This document shows, in pieces, positions 36,101 to 48,036 of a stretch of 64,000 nt of DNA (the first letter of the stretch is position 1; the number at the start of each line of letters is the position of its first letter). Under the pieces are notes generated by a model. The model was not told the origin of the DNA, did no database searches, and saw nothing but the letters and a program-made list of their open reading frames with translations. A program made the position numbers and the translations under genes. The stretch is from assembly GCA_001687465.1 (NCBI GenBank), contig LVLI01000359.1, positions 1 to 64,000 of the forward strand, written 5' to 3'. Source of the stretch: Halocafeteria seosinensis (Eukaryota; Sar; Bigyra; Bicosoecida).

Positions 36101-39100
36101 CACCTTCTTGTCGGACATCCTCTTTCGCAAGATCGACTCCATATTTCCGTGCCACCGCTGCAACCTCCGGAGTTACCCCCGCTGGGAGTTGTGACGAAGT
36201 CTTCTCTCCGGCAGCAATGTTCTCCACTTCATGCATATCGAAGATTTTCTTACGAACATCATTATTACGCAAACGCAAAGTTCGTGTGTCATATCCATGA
36301 TGACGTAAATCTTTCCGTACACTATCAGGCCGTTTGCAACACGCCACCCTATAGAATTCCAGGAAGCCACCTTGAGTTAGTTCACCGCTCTCCGTCGTTT
36401 CATGGTTTCTAAAGATATCATCTATTCGGTCCTGGGCAATGTTACTTCCGGCTACACCACAGGCAATAATGTAACACTTAAATAGGGTCTGTGACATTGT
36501 GCCATCCGTGCTGAAGCGAGAGAAGATTTCGGCTAGTGCTTCTTCCGTCGCAGGTGTCATTCGTGCCTCATTAAAATCATCACCATTGATTAACAGAGCT
36601 GCTTCTGGTGGCCGTGGGGGCTGGCAATGATTCACTAATATAGTGCAATGGTTCTTAAGACCTACCTCGACTAAACTATCCGCATTTTGGTAGTCGCTGA
36701 GAACTTTGCCGCCTTCTATTAATTTTACACGCCCCGGATTGAGATGAACCTTCGTCGCCACGGCCTCCCGTAGATCCCAAAGACATGCTGTAGCCGACAC
36801 ATCCAATTCAAAATAGGAAGGACCTATAGGCTTTCCTTTCATCGAGGGCACACTTGAATTGAACTTTAAATGCAAGCGTCCCCCTCCTGTGCGTGTAAAA
36901 TGAGGACGTAAACCACCATGACCTCTGCTGTCAGCGTCTGCCACTAGGCGCTGTAAAGCCTGCAAGCATCGACCCGCTACCGCAGTAGCCGTAGCATTTG
37001 CAAGCTCAAGTGAGCCCTGTAGTTTCTTCACACATCGATCAACAAACGCAGCCTTGACATCTACTGCTGTAACTGGTTTATCAGCACCCTCAGAATTCTC
37101 AGCCATGTAGTCATCAAAGTTTGGAGCTAGTTGCGTATACAGTTTTAGTAAAAAATCTATGGCCGCAGTCGCGACTTCCGAGAGCTCCGCTTCCAGCGCA
37201 ATTGTCCAGAGATACCATGTCCCAGTCATCTGTTCTGGAGGACGGAACACCATAATTTCCTGATCAGAACTGCCGACAGCTCTATCTAAAGACCTGTTCC
37301 ACTCATTGATAGCCAGAAAATACGACCTAACACAGGAGAAATATACATTATCCAAGGAAAGATTTTGTTCTCCCCTCTTGATAATAAAATCAGTATATAA
37401 TTTTTCAGCAACCCCCATTCCAAAGAATTTGCTGTTGCCAAAGCTTTCACAGGCAGACTGCAAAAACTGTAGCAAGACTTCCCGGTCGAGCTCACAAATC
37501 GCATTGTCGTATAAACAGGACCACAGGGTAGACACCTGGTGCCAGTCCAATACTAACGTAGTTGTAGACAAGATACTCGTTAAGAAATCCATCCGAGACT
37601 TCAAGGCTTCAGCATAAGAGAAGTACGCTTCGTTAGCAAGGACAGCACTCGCAATTTCACCTTTGTTCTTTTCGGTGTTTTGTTTCCACGTCAATGCCTT
37701 CGAATGAAGTCTGTTGCAGCTTTCTATGACGACGTTTTCCAGGTTTGACACTTTGCTCGCATATTCGGCAATCATGCTCTTCGTAACCTCATTTTCGCGA
37801 ATGGCTTTCACATTGAAACTGTCGATGATCTCTCTTAAAATGCGTAACGCTAAAGGGCAGTTAACATCCTTCTGAATGAGCTCCACGCAAGAAATGACAT
37901 AAGGGATACGCATGTGCTGGAGTTCGTAAACCTTCACTAGCTTTATGAAACTCTTTCGCGCAGCCTGAAGAACAGGTAACGGGACCTCTTTCTTCTGAGA
38001 ATCTGCATCTACACGAGGAACGGACGCCCTCCCTTCTGGCCCTGGTGCCATCGGTGGGCGTTTTGGGTCCGTCTCTTGCATTTGTACTTGTCTGTCGGAT
38101 GAGCACTGTAGTACTTCTTCGTTTGAGCGCTGTTTAAGGTCTTGAAATTGGTCTTCATCCAATAGCTCCTTCGATATTTGAACATCCGTGTCAGACAAAA
38201 TACACCATAAGAACTGCAATGCCATATGCGAAATGCGACTGTAATGAGTTTTGTCTGCAGCCAAATGCTGCACAAGTTGGATACCAGAGGGAGGCAATTT
38301 GTACGTCGGGACGCAGGCAAACCGATGAATAAGTGAAGCAATGCTCTTCGACGACAACAGCGGACAGATGTTGTACAAGACATCGAACACCTTCGAGCGA
38401 ATATCAGCATCTGTGGCCCCTGTCTCAATCGAAGCAGCTTCCCACATCCAGGTAAGCACCTCTTCGTCAACTGCTTTCAGGTCGAGAAGTAAACCAACTA
38501 CCTCGGCTGATCGTTCTATAAGGGCTTTGTGAGTCGTCCGTGCATCGAACAGCGACGGTACAATGTTCTCAATTAACCATCTGGAGAATTCTTCGGCGTC
38601 AATGTAGTACGTATCATTCTCACGGGTCGCTCGGCACGCATCCTCTATGACTTTGATTCCTTGTATTCGCTGAGCAAGAACAGTACTCCTGAAGAATGTG
38701 GAGGCGACTTCAAGACAGGTCTTCTCTAACAAAGTGGCTGCAGCGCTGATCGTCATCTCAGAAGCATATAAAATCTTTCGTAAAGATAAACCAATACTAC
38801 GCCAGTCTTCAGCACGGAAGTCTCTGAGTTCCGGGTCGCTAAGTGTGCCTAGCAACCGTTTTGTTAGCTCCAGCAAGTCTTGTCCTAAGACTTGCAACCA
38901 CTTGCCACTCTCCACTAGAACAGTACCCGCAAACGCTTTGAGAAAGCATACAAGCGTGGTTGTACGTGAAGGTACGACCACGTCCACTTCACTATCAAAA
39001 TACAGAGTATTAAACGTATTGAGAACACCTTCTTCAGCCCTGAATTCATTTAAAAGGTCCTTCAACATTGTATTGCAGGCTTCGGATCCATGTTTCGTAC

Positions 39101-40568
39101 TGAACGTCGGGTTCCCTTGATGACGCAAGTAGTAGGGGGTATAAACCGAAGCATAGGAAGATCCTATTCTCTCTGTTTCGACAGCTGCCCAGCCGAAGGA
39201 TTTCTTGTTATCACTAGTGTGAGTTCCAGGATACGCAATTCGGCATGAAGTATTGCTGAGACGCTCTTGAGGCGTAGTCGGGGCATTATGGGCTCTCCAT
39301 GAGAATTGAAACTGTCTATTTGGTGAACCAAAGAAAGACTTTGTTCTTGCATCAGTGACCTCTCCGGAGATCCACCTTCCGGATGTATCATATACATCAA
39401 TCTCACTACCCCTAGTGATCTCAATCCTCCAGGGTTCTTCATCAAGTATTTGATCAGGAGTCTTCGCGAACGTGTCCAAGGGTGATATATTTTCGGACGA
39501 GACTGTAAACCAGGCATCTAAGTATTCCGGGAGATCGTCAAATGTTACCTTAAGAGCCCCTTGCGAGGTCGTAGCCGTGACAGTTCCCCGCACCCTGCAG
39601 AAACGAAGGGTGTAGCATAGCACATTACTTAAAGACATCCTCCAGACGTAAACGTATCATACCAGCATGACAAATCTTCATGGAACGCATCGAGTCGAGT
39701 CTGAGTATTGATACTTTCCCGCCATTCTAATTCGTTTCCCTGTGCGGAAGAGCATCCAGCGACGTACACAGATGCAACCGTGTGACACGTATAACGGAAC
39801 TACTTACGTCCAGCTTAACTCCATGCATGCGATGAAAGGGTGCATCGACATCCCAGATGAGTTCCAGAATAGGAGCTAAGACCCTCACTACTACCGCCTG
39901 TGATCGAGCCAATGTCCTAGTAAGCCCAAAGAGTAGGTCAATTGTAACATCACTCGCCCCATCGTTAGCATGTCTGCGACGTTGAAATGCTTGTCACAAG
40001 AGCATTACTGCTGCAACGTATGTATATACCGCGAGTACCTACCGTTTGTCCGTAAGCGCCTTTACTATTTTATATATAAGATCAGCAGATATCTTCGTCA
40101 CGTGTGCCGGATTGCCGTGTTCTCCAATAGCTCCATCTTGATAAGCCTGGTTCGATGTGTCATCACTTCCATACGAAAGCCTCGGTGCATGTTGTTGGAT
40201 CACAGCGACGAGCCTGCTCGAAGCCTTGAGCGCTCGTTTTGCCACATCATAATTCACCTTTGCGCGATACCCTGAGGTAAATGAGGAACTAATTGACGCA
40301 TACGCAAAGTTGTGTCCTTCCATTTCTCAGCGTCGTACGTACCCAATCCTTCAAGGTGTTTTTTCGTCTCTTCCCCAGCAGCTAAAGCATCATCAGCCTG
40401 TTGTTTTGACATACTCTGTCGCTGCGAGGAGCTGCGCTCTTCTGTCCCTGCTTGATTTGGCTGTTGTATTTGGCCTTCCTTCTGACATTCTGTATTCACT
40501 GGTTGAGTGTTTTCACGCTCGTCCCTAGTGTTATCTGGGGTGTCGGTTTCTTCACCTTGGGAAGGCAT
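30135..40568 (-). CDS. Giant ubiquitin-specific protease of the USP9X/USP24 class
   Basis: Five exons, 40568-40343, 40271-40043, 39973-39808, 39739-39663 and 39594-30135, encode about 3385 residues. Four introns of 68-71 bases fall in the first 1 kb; the last exon is 9.46 kb. The apparent start at 39638 lies in intron 4, so it is not used. A hydrophilic N-terminus is followed by long helical (ARM-like) regions, a ubiquitin-like fold around residues 1155-1225 (YFELDVSATACLWDLREAV), then an EF-hand-like segment with GGFLEFYRVACC. The catalytic USP domain runs from about 2105 to 2460: Cys box GLKNLGCTCYMNSMLQQLF, QQDAEEF, LVLHCKRFEFN, and His box GAGHYYSFI with YEFNDSIIRPFD. All catalytic residues are present. 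Human USP9X (about 2550) and USP24 (2620) share this order. It removes ubiquitin from substrates; targets cannot be inferred. Confidence 0.92.
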
Positions 40569-41399
40569 GATGACGTTCAGTCGACAACAATATGCCCTGC
40601 AGAAACTACCACACGATTAAGCAAAGACACAAAAGTTAGAATAGAACCCCTGAAAAAGCAAGTAAGCCTCTTGTGCAGCAATGCAGAATATGACATCTCG
40701 AGCAAATGTGAACCACACGACAGGGCTACGATTCTCTTCAGTTCCTCCCAGTTTCTCCACGCCTGTTCGGGGAGAAGACTAGTATTCGCGGGAATACTCC
40801 GATAGTCTAAATAAATAAGCACTCTCCGGACGCGATACCTCAAGCGAAACTAATGCCTTCCTCTTCCAAGATGCAGGAAGGAAGTCGCCATCTCGGGGTA
40901 GAATTCTTACCTCTTTTACCAGGGTTGTATCCACGACTCACTCCGTGAGATCCTTGAACTGTATGACCAAGCGAAGCCGGTAGGGCAATCAAGTACACAA
41001 ATAATACTTTGGCCCTTAAAAAGAGGGCGAAACAAGTCCACCTTTAAGCACTTTTCGCGTGTGTTGAAGGGGAGAGAGAAAAAGTGAACGAAGTTTGCAC
41101 TTTCCACAGTCACCCCCCCAAGCTGTACTCTTGCTTGCTTTCTCGGTTCAGGCATGGGTCCAATACATACCACTCTGAAAATATTACTTGGCATTGTATT
41201 CAGCTCCTATAGAGCCTTCAAGAGGAGACAAGGGGAGAGCCTGGCCGAGCAGGGGGAAAAAAGATTGGTCAGAATCCAGCAATCTTTTCGTTCACTTCTG
41301 AATGAAACAAAAGATTGACGACTTCTTGGCGCACTTAACACTTTTGCCAAGTCTTGTGGTGAAGGTATCGGAATCCGGTTTGTGAAGGTGGGCGGTAGG
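40569..41399. promoter_or_regulatory. Divergent intergenic region, USP and PPR/SMR-like gene
   Basis: About 830 bases between two divergent starts. It must contain both promoters. Several short frames are open, but no conserved motif is seen and I recognise no element. Confidence 0.45.
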
Positions 41400-43892
41400 A
41401 TGATGTTTCGAGGCTCTCTACGCTTCCCCGTTTTCAGAGGAAAGGCCCATTCGCCGGCGCTACTGGGTCCGCGAGTATCTGGTCGAGGATGCAGGGCCCA
41501 AAAGGTTCGAGCAAGACAAAATGCACTTGCTGTGGAGGCGAAAGGTGACTTCACAAACCACTCGGCGTCATCTTGGAAATGTGTGTTTGCACGATATCAT
41601 GCCCCCCGATGGTTCTCTACAGTCATGGGATGGGCTCCTGTAAAGGATCGGTATATATTTTGGTCCGGACAATTGGGAACCGGCAATTACATACCACCGC
41701 AAGACTTCCAAAAGTTCATCGAGGATGCTTCAGTTGATGGACCTGGAGCTAAGAATTTGGGATATGCAGTTAGACTCTTTGCTGAAGCACTGCAGACCGA
41801 AGCCGGACTGCGTTCCATCAATGACTCTCATGGACTGAATCTTGTGTGTGATAAGATTGTCTCTGCGGGCAGATCTGGAATGGCGTTGGAGTTGTTGGAA
41901 TCGATGACGCAATACCCAAACTCAGCCAGGAATATCAGCGGATTAGCAGATGTACTTCGGCCACTTTTGAAGCTACTTTGCGAAACCAGGAAAGAGAATG
42001 AAGCCGCTAAGATTGCAGCAGCTTACTCTCGAAGCATCATTGAATATGCTTACCCGCTGTTTTTGAGCGCCGTAGCCGATTCGATATCTGTTGGGACCGC
42101 TTCAAGGTTTTTGGAGGAGAGGATCGAGAAAGCGGACCTCAGTCTGGCAGAGTGCTACCATATCTTGAAGCAATCAGCCAAAGATGACATGGCCGAAATC
42201 CCGAAAATGGTGTATCGGTATGGGGAGCGGTGTTTTCGAGGTGAAGGCGAAGCAATCTTCCATCAACTGTTCGACCTGCAGCTGCAAGGCCTGATTAGTG
42301 GTGGCATGGTAGAAGAAGCCGTTAGCTCTTTATTCGACGGAGTCAAAAGGGGAATGAAGTGCAGTGGTAGCAGCGCTGTGAAGCTCTTAGACGCTATGAT
42401 CGCTGAAGCAGAGCATTTGGCAGATAAGTGTATTTCGTCTCCATCTACAGTAGATGCCAACCTGGTTCACCAAGCGGTACAAACGACGGTGGAAGTTTTA
42501 CTAACTTTGTGTGAATATGAAGATATTATTACGCCACGATATATTCCCTCACGGCATTTTGGCAGGGTGTTAAAGCTATTACGAAAAGTAAACAATGATT
42601 CAGAGGTCTCTGTAGTAGAGAGGCTATTAAGAAGAGCGTTAGAAGATAGAGCGTCCCGCGGCCATCTACTGCTTCTCCTCAAGTGTTACGGCTATCGCGG
42701 CGATTTGAACAAGCTTATGCTTTTGTCTAATAGATTAGACCAACGGTCGACGACTGAAACTGAATCAATCGCGATAATTTGTAGTATGCTCGTTCTAAAC
42801 GGAAAGCACAAGGAGTGTGCTAGATATCTGTTGCAGCTAAAGCCGTCATCCTCGATCCATGAATTATACTCGACTTTATCGGAAGCAGCGATGGGAGAAA
42901 TCTCGTTAGATTTGGAGGCAGCGTTGCTGGGCAACGTAGACGATACTAGCAGTCCTGGTGTGGAATTGGTGGAGCATGTCGATCGCTGGGCCTTGTGCCT
43001 GAGGGCCCTTCTGGATCAAGCGTCTCCACGACGAGACTATACCCTTGCTGAACCCTGGGCAACACTTGTAACCAAGACGGAAAAAGCACGATGGTACGAT
43101 GGCAGATTTGCACACTCCCCAAATTCGGATATAGTGGATTTTGCACATAGATTTTCTAAGCAGCTGCTTACATTAGCTACCCATTTCAATTTGCCATTTA
43201 TTTTCCTGCGCTTCATGATGAAGCTCAAGCATACTAACTGGCAGCCTCAACCTCAGTTGGTGCAATCAATTTTGTTATGGGGGTTGACGCATTCTGTGCC
43301 CCATGGGAAGGACTTTGATCCCGAAGATGTTACCAATAGCGGAGCGAAGATGACGTCAGAAACACCCGATAGGTTTCTCACTCGAAGGAGTAATATATCG
43401 GCCAGGTCCCTTGTCTCGTGCTTGTTGCATGTATTAGACAGTAAGTCGCCTCTCGTGGCGGAAAGCGAGGCATTGATAGCTTCTGCAGATGAACGTCAAT
43501 ATCGGGACAGAGCCACAGCTCTCATCGAAGCGGGAATTTACGACGAATACCTCTACGAATGCTCCGCACTAAGTTCCCTGGTACCTCACATTCATACCGT
43601 ATCTGTTCAAGGAGTCTCGAGGAGAACAAAGCTTGTTTATCTGAAGCTGTTGCTCCATCAATGGGCTCAACAACGACGCGATGGGAAACCAATTCCGTTT
43701 GAGGGAAAAGATATTCACTTCATCGTGGGAAACACAAAGCATGGAAAGTTTGCAAGCATCCTTGCTGATATTCTTAATAGAGAATTCGACCCTCCGCTTA
43801 AAATTTCTTCTTGGACATTCCGTAGTGCAGTTGTCTCATGGGCTTCAGTGCAACAATGGATCGACGCACAAGGCCCCAACACAGAAGTCTGA
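41400..43892 (+). CDS. Helical-repeat protein with C-terminal SMR-like domain, probably organellar
   Basis: One exon, 830 residues from ATG at 41400 (a second ATG follows at once; upstream only GTG). The first 50 residues are Arg-rich with almost no acidic residue (MMFRGSLRFPVFRGKAHSP), typical of a mitochondrial or plastid presequence. The body consists of helical segments compatible with degenerate PPR-type repeats, but clear 35-residue periodicity was not established by eye. The last 120 residues look like a Small MutS-related domain: VSVQGVSRRTKLVYLKLLL at the LDVHG position and HFIVGNTKHGK at the TGxGxHG position, ending with SWTFRSAVVSW. PPR-SMR proteins act in organelle RNA processing and plastid signalling. 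Both key motifs are degenerate (VQG for VHG), so nuclease function is unlikely. A plain alpha-repeat protein is the alternative. Its stop lies 4 bases from the convergent ATRIP stop. Confidence 0.6.
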   Translation: MMFRGSLRFPVFRGKAHSPALLGPRVSGRGCRAQKVRARQNALAVEAKGDFTNHSASSWKCVFARYHAPRWFSTVMGWAPVKDRYIFWSGQLGTGNYIPPQDFQKFIEDASVDGPGAKNLGYAVRLFAEALQTEAGLRSINDSHGLNLVCDKIVSAGRSGMALELLESMTQYPNSARNISGLADVLRPLLKLLCETRKENEAAKIAAAYSRSIIEYAYPLFLSAVADSISVGTASRFLEERIEKADLSLAECYHILKQSAKDDMAEIPKMVYRYGERCFRGEGEAIFHQLFDLQLQGLISGGMVEEAVSSLFDGVKRGMKCSGSSAVKLLDAMIAEAEHLADKCISSPSTVDANLVHQAVQTTVEVLLTLCEYEDIITPRYIPSRHFGRVLKLLRKVNNDSEVSVVERLLRRALEDRASRGHLLLLLKCYGYRGDLNKLMLLSNRLDQRSTTETESIAIICSMLVLNGKHKECARYLLQLKPSSSIHELYSTLSEAAMGEISLDLEAALLGNVDDTSSPGVELVEHVDRWALCLRALLDQASPRRDYTLAEPWATLVTKTEKARWYDGRFAHSPNSDIVDFAHRFSKQLLTLATHFNLPFIFLRFMMKLKHTNWQPQPQLVQSILLWGLTHSVPHGKDFDPEDVTNSGAKMTSETPDRFLTRRSNISARSLVSCLLHVLDSKSPLVAESEALIASADERQYRDRATALIEAGIYDEYLYECSALSSLVPHIHTVSVQGVSRRTKLVYLKLLLHQWAQQRRDGKPIPFEGKDIHFIVGNTKHGKFASILADILNREFDPPLKISSWTFRSAVVSWASVQQWIDAQGPNTEV

Positions 43893-43896
43893 TACA

Positions 43897-46800
43897 TCAG
43901 CTCTCGCCGTTTCCACTCTGCAATAGCACTCCTTGGATGTCATTTAGTATACCCCTGTCCACGAGCTCCAGCATGAAACGAAGACCCGATCCGAAGTTCG
44001 AGATACGATTGAGCCTTTGAACGAGTTCTTGGTCTGCAGTTTCTGAAAGATACTGTTCCCGGTACGGGTCGTACCCGAGAGAGACTAGCATAGCATGAAT
44101 CTTTTCTAGAGCGCTACGGAACGAGTTCATGGTATGCATTGTCTTTGTCACCACCTGAACGTCGCAGAATGCTTCGTCGGGAATCCAATCGTCCTGGTCT
44201 GCGCTAGGATCCAATAACGGCCCTTGCCATCCGTGAAAACGGTAGAGATACGGTTTCCCAATGTCAACAAAGGAATTTGACATAATGGCGATAGATAATT
44301 TTAGCAACTCTGTTATAGGCTCGATCGTCCCTTCCACTTCTGCCGACCGGTGTTTAAACTCATCGTACCGGCCAACTCGCCATGCGACTTCGCCCAGTTC
44401 GTCGCAGAGGACCTCCACCTTCTCCCATAGGACGTTCGCATACTCTTCACAGAGCACGACGAGACGGGCCGTTAGAAGTCTCATATGGGCAAGCACGGAG
44501 AACTCTTCTTCATCATTGTTATCGAAGGGTTGTATCCAAGATGCGGGTGGCTGAGGTGCGCCGTTGGTAAAGTTTGCCCCTTTGACGCCTTCAAGCTGGG
44601 ACGTCACCGAGCCAGCGAACGCCAATGATGCGTAAGGGGGAAACTGATGCTGCAACGAAACAAGTAAAAGGACAGACGATCGCAGAATACTTAGCTTCAA
44701 CCAGGCTATGTCCGGGCTTGTTTCTTGGTCAATTTCATCGGTAGAGATAGAAGAGCACATATACAATAGTTTCGATATCCCAGAAGTTACAGGCCCAATA
44801 TCGAGAAATATAGCACGAAAGCCCTCTTCTATTGATTTAGGATCTGCGTTTTCCATATCTGCCAAATATCGGTACTTCAGTCGCAGAGATTCCTCAGAAA
44901 GAACCGTTAGATGCTGGAGACATAAATAAACCCATGAAATTAGCGGGCTAGTGCGCCTTTGAGATGCCGAGTAAGCTCCAATAGTATCACCCAATGCATA
45001 AAAGCCAGTAGCAATGGCACCGTTTGCTCCAAAAAACAAAGTCCCAGCTGGAGTAGTTTCGTCCCATTGCCGAGCTGTGACATCTTCTGTGGTAAGCTGC
45101 TTCACGAAACATGTCATGTCTTCCCGGACAACTAACCCAATACATTGCCATGCGAGGCAGTACATCATCACTAAGTCATCAAGATTGATCGATTTACAGT
45201 GTCCATGGTAGCTGGTTCCAGAAACCTTAACTATCAATCGACCAAATTTGCAAATACCCAAGAGAATCATCTGTATACTGATTTGTCCATTGTCCACAGA
45301 ATGAGTATCATCGGCGCCTAAACCGATTCCCCAGGTACTTAATTGTTTCGTCAAATTCTGTAAGGATTCAGACATTTCGCAGCTTCCAAAAACTTCTTCG
45401 ATGTTTTCTGCTTCGGAGCTACACTCCACACGGTTCACGATGCCGGTCGACTGCAATATTGATGCAGACCCTTTAGCTTTTCTAATGTTTAGGCATGCCT
45501 GCCGGCAGAAAGAGGAAGTTGTAAGCAAACATCGAAGGACTCGCAGCGAGCACAACCTTAATGCTACCAAGTTATTCAACTTGCTAGGCGACAACGAGGG
45601 AACACCATCTAATATGTCAGGTTCGACCATACTGGCATGCGTAGAGTACAATCCTGCAAGACAGCAAAGAGGGAGTAAAACAGACGTTATCCTGCTCTTT
45701 CCTGCGATCACGTCTCCTATATAACTCTTGAAGTCTCGAGCGAACCCTAAATGAATCTCCACAATATCACTCATCGCTGCACCTCCACCACGGTCCGTAC
45801 ATGATAGCTCAGCGTCCTGAGCATTTTCATTCGCGGGAGGTTCAGAGAGATCCAACCTCTCGTCGACAAGCTTGCTACTAAAGCGCAAGTTTAAGAACTC
45901 GTGTGAAGTAGACGAAGCCGCGAGCAACATATAGCTCAATTCTCCAGAATACTCCTCCAGCAACTGCCGGATTTGATCTTGATCATCTTCAAGTGTTTTC
46001 GCCTGTGGCGAACTTGGCGGTATCGTATCTCCAGAAATGTCAGTACGCTCATTGGGGGCACCTGCACGACTATTCCCCTGTAAAGCTTCCCAGTACTCCT
46101 GCTCCTCAGTTTTTCCTGAATCCTTGGTTGACCGCCCGGACTGCTGAGAGGTCCGTCCATATTCCTGAAGTTGTTTCTTTAGTTCCTCTACTTCCTTGGA
46201 CTGCTGCGCAACTTGTTTCGACAGTCGCTCCCTTTGTCTTTCTGTCTCTTGTAACTCCGTGTCCTGGGTGTAAAAAGAAATCAATGACTCTCTAGATAAC
46301 GACCGGATTAGCTTCCTCTTCAGCCTCTTACCTTGAAATCAGCCTCCGATTTCATTTGCTGAAGTTTTCTTTCAAACTTTGCTTTATCATCGGCAAGGTT
46401 CTGTTGCGTCTCCAAGTCTGCCACAGCAACCATATCCTGCAGTTCAGATGCTCGCTCGGTTTCCTGTTTGAGCCTTTCTCGGACAATCTTAATTTCCCCT
46501 TGCTTCTGTTCCAGTTGGCTCCTCAAAGACTCTACTTCCCTCCGTAAATTCAAATTGGCGGGAGAATCTGTATCTTGATCAGATGGGTAATTCGCATGGC
46601 TGTATGTGGAGTCCTTCGTCTCCCTCATCGGAGGACCTGCAGACGTATGCTGACCCCCGAGTCTCGTTTGAGACTCATCTCCCCCGGTGCCACTCACGTT
46701 ACCAATCACTTCATCATTGTCTGCAAATGTCTCATCAAGTATATCAGGACCAAAGGCATTCCATATGTCATCGATTGCAGACGAGGCTTGTGTGCCGCTT

Positions 46801-47243
46801 GTATGTTGTGCGTCTTGCTTGCCCGTGCTTGGTCCCCAAGCACCGGTGTGACCGTTCCCGGGAGAGTCATCAGAAGCACTCAGCTCTGGGGAAATAGGGT
46901 TAGCATAATCTTCCCCTTCTTTGCCATACCGCTGTTGACGAGATGAGAAAGCGAGATTTCCAGCATCCGGAGCTGCTCGAGGAGCATTCTTACGAGAACT
47001 GGGAGAATCCCCGGCCGCCGCAGCAGTGTGAGACTGCGAATGTGCGTGGGTAGCTCTGTTGTGCGTACCACCTTGAGTTTGGAGCAAAGACGACGAAGAA
47101 GAGGTCTGAAAATCCCATTCTAATTCACTCCCTGTCTCTGGGTCCGTGCGCTCGAATTGAAGGAATCCTCTCAAGTTCTCTCTTTGCGAAGATGATTCAT
47201 GTCCTGACGATCTGCTGCGTTTACTTCGACCTTGAGTACGCAT
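43897..47243 (-). CDS. ATRIP: ATR-interacting protein (ATRIP) homologue
   Basis: Two exons, 47243-46332 and 46263-43897, joined in phase 0 over a 68-base intron, give 1092 residues. The call rests on the junction: KQGEIKIVRERLKQETE, then a KAKFERKLQQMKSEADFK|DTEL segment, which parallels human ATRIP's coiled coil with the order GEIKILRDSL then ..SKKLQSLQSELQFKDAEM. Before it, an acidic patch near residue 165 (WNAFGPDILDETFADND) sits where the RPA-binding checkpoint recruitment motif lies in ATRIP. The long C-terminal part is helical, as expected for the ATR-binding region. ATRIP brings ATR kinase to RPA-coated single-stranded DNA. The family diverges fast, so recognition by coiled coil plus architecture carries some risk. 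Human ATRIP is 791 residues; this protein has a long Ser/Gln-rich N-terminus and linkers. Confidence 0.75.
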
Positions 47244-48036
47244 CCCTCTCTCCTAACAGTTGGTGTGTCTACAACGGCGTATTACCCACATATACCACAT
47301 ATAGAGCACGAAAGGAATTCAAATTCCTGTTGATGCTGTGAAGAGAGCCAGGGACACCTTGCAGCACGCGTTTGCTCCCTCATAGATACCCGCTGATACC
47401 ACCCATAAGTGTTGCATAGTGAAAATCAGGAGGCAATTGTATCTCATACACCTATGAAATGAACAGCCCCGGTATGCAGGACAAAACACGCCAGATAGAG
47501 GTGTACAAAGGCACAGCAGGTGAAACATTTGTTTGCGCCGTTGCTCCACGCGAGATTCGAGAATCGTCCTACCCTTAGACAGAGTGCCTCACAGTATGCC
47601 AGCATTGCCAGGTACCATGTTTCAGATTTTTGTCTGTCTCCTAAGCTATAGCTCGTGAAGACTATAACTATCGACCCGCTTCCGATGCGTCAGCGACTGT
47701 TTGGATGCCAAAACTGGACCATGAACACCCTCGTCATCGACTATAGTTACCTATCCTTGTATACCACCCCGCTTGACACTTTCTCTCTTCTCGCCTACGT
47801 AATCCATAAAGTTCACGCAAACTGATTTGGCCAAGAGAGCAACGTGAAATACCCAACACCCGTAGGCGGGCCGTAGCCTCCTTTTTGAATTCCTCCTCAT
47901 CTTGAAGTTCCTGACGGCACTTTTCTTGCATCATTGCATGCTCTACAATCATTCAGGGATTGTGGTTGAACGTCTCAGATAGGATAGAATATAACGTCTC
48001 GTGCAGGCAGCGTTCGTTGTAGAAAGTGTCGGAATT
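47244..48036. promoter_or_regulatory. Divergent intergenic region, ATRIP and E2 gene
   Basis: About 790 bases between two divergent start codons, with a possible short gene on the minus strand (47734-47952, listed separately). No other element is recognised. Confidence 0.4.
47734..47952 (-). CDS. Possible small protein, helical and charged
   Basis: A minus-strand frame from a true ATG at 47952 gives 72 residues unspliced. The first 35 residues look protein-like: Met-rich start, then EKCRQELQDEEEFKKEATAR, which would form a charged amphipathic helix. If a GTATTT donor after residue 34 joins the acceptor TTACGTAG, a shorter product of 47 residues results. No family is recognised. The ATG lies 84 bases from the divergent E2 start, which is tight but possible in this compact genome. 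It may equally be chance. Confidence 0.25.
   Translation of the reverse strand: MIVEHAMMQEKCRQELQDEEEFKKEATARLRVLGISRCSLGQISLRELYGLRRREERKCQAGWYTRIGNYSR

Noticed and set aside
39595-39662. ATG at 39638 as the USP start codon
   Set aside because: It lies within intron 4. Four upstream exons from 40568 join with consistent phases and a coherent reading frame.
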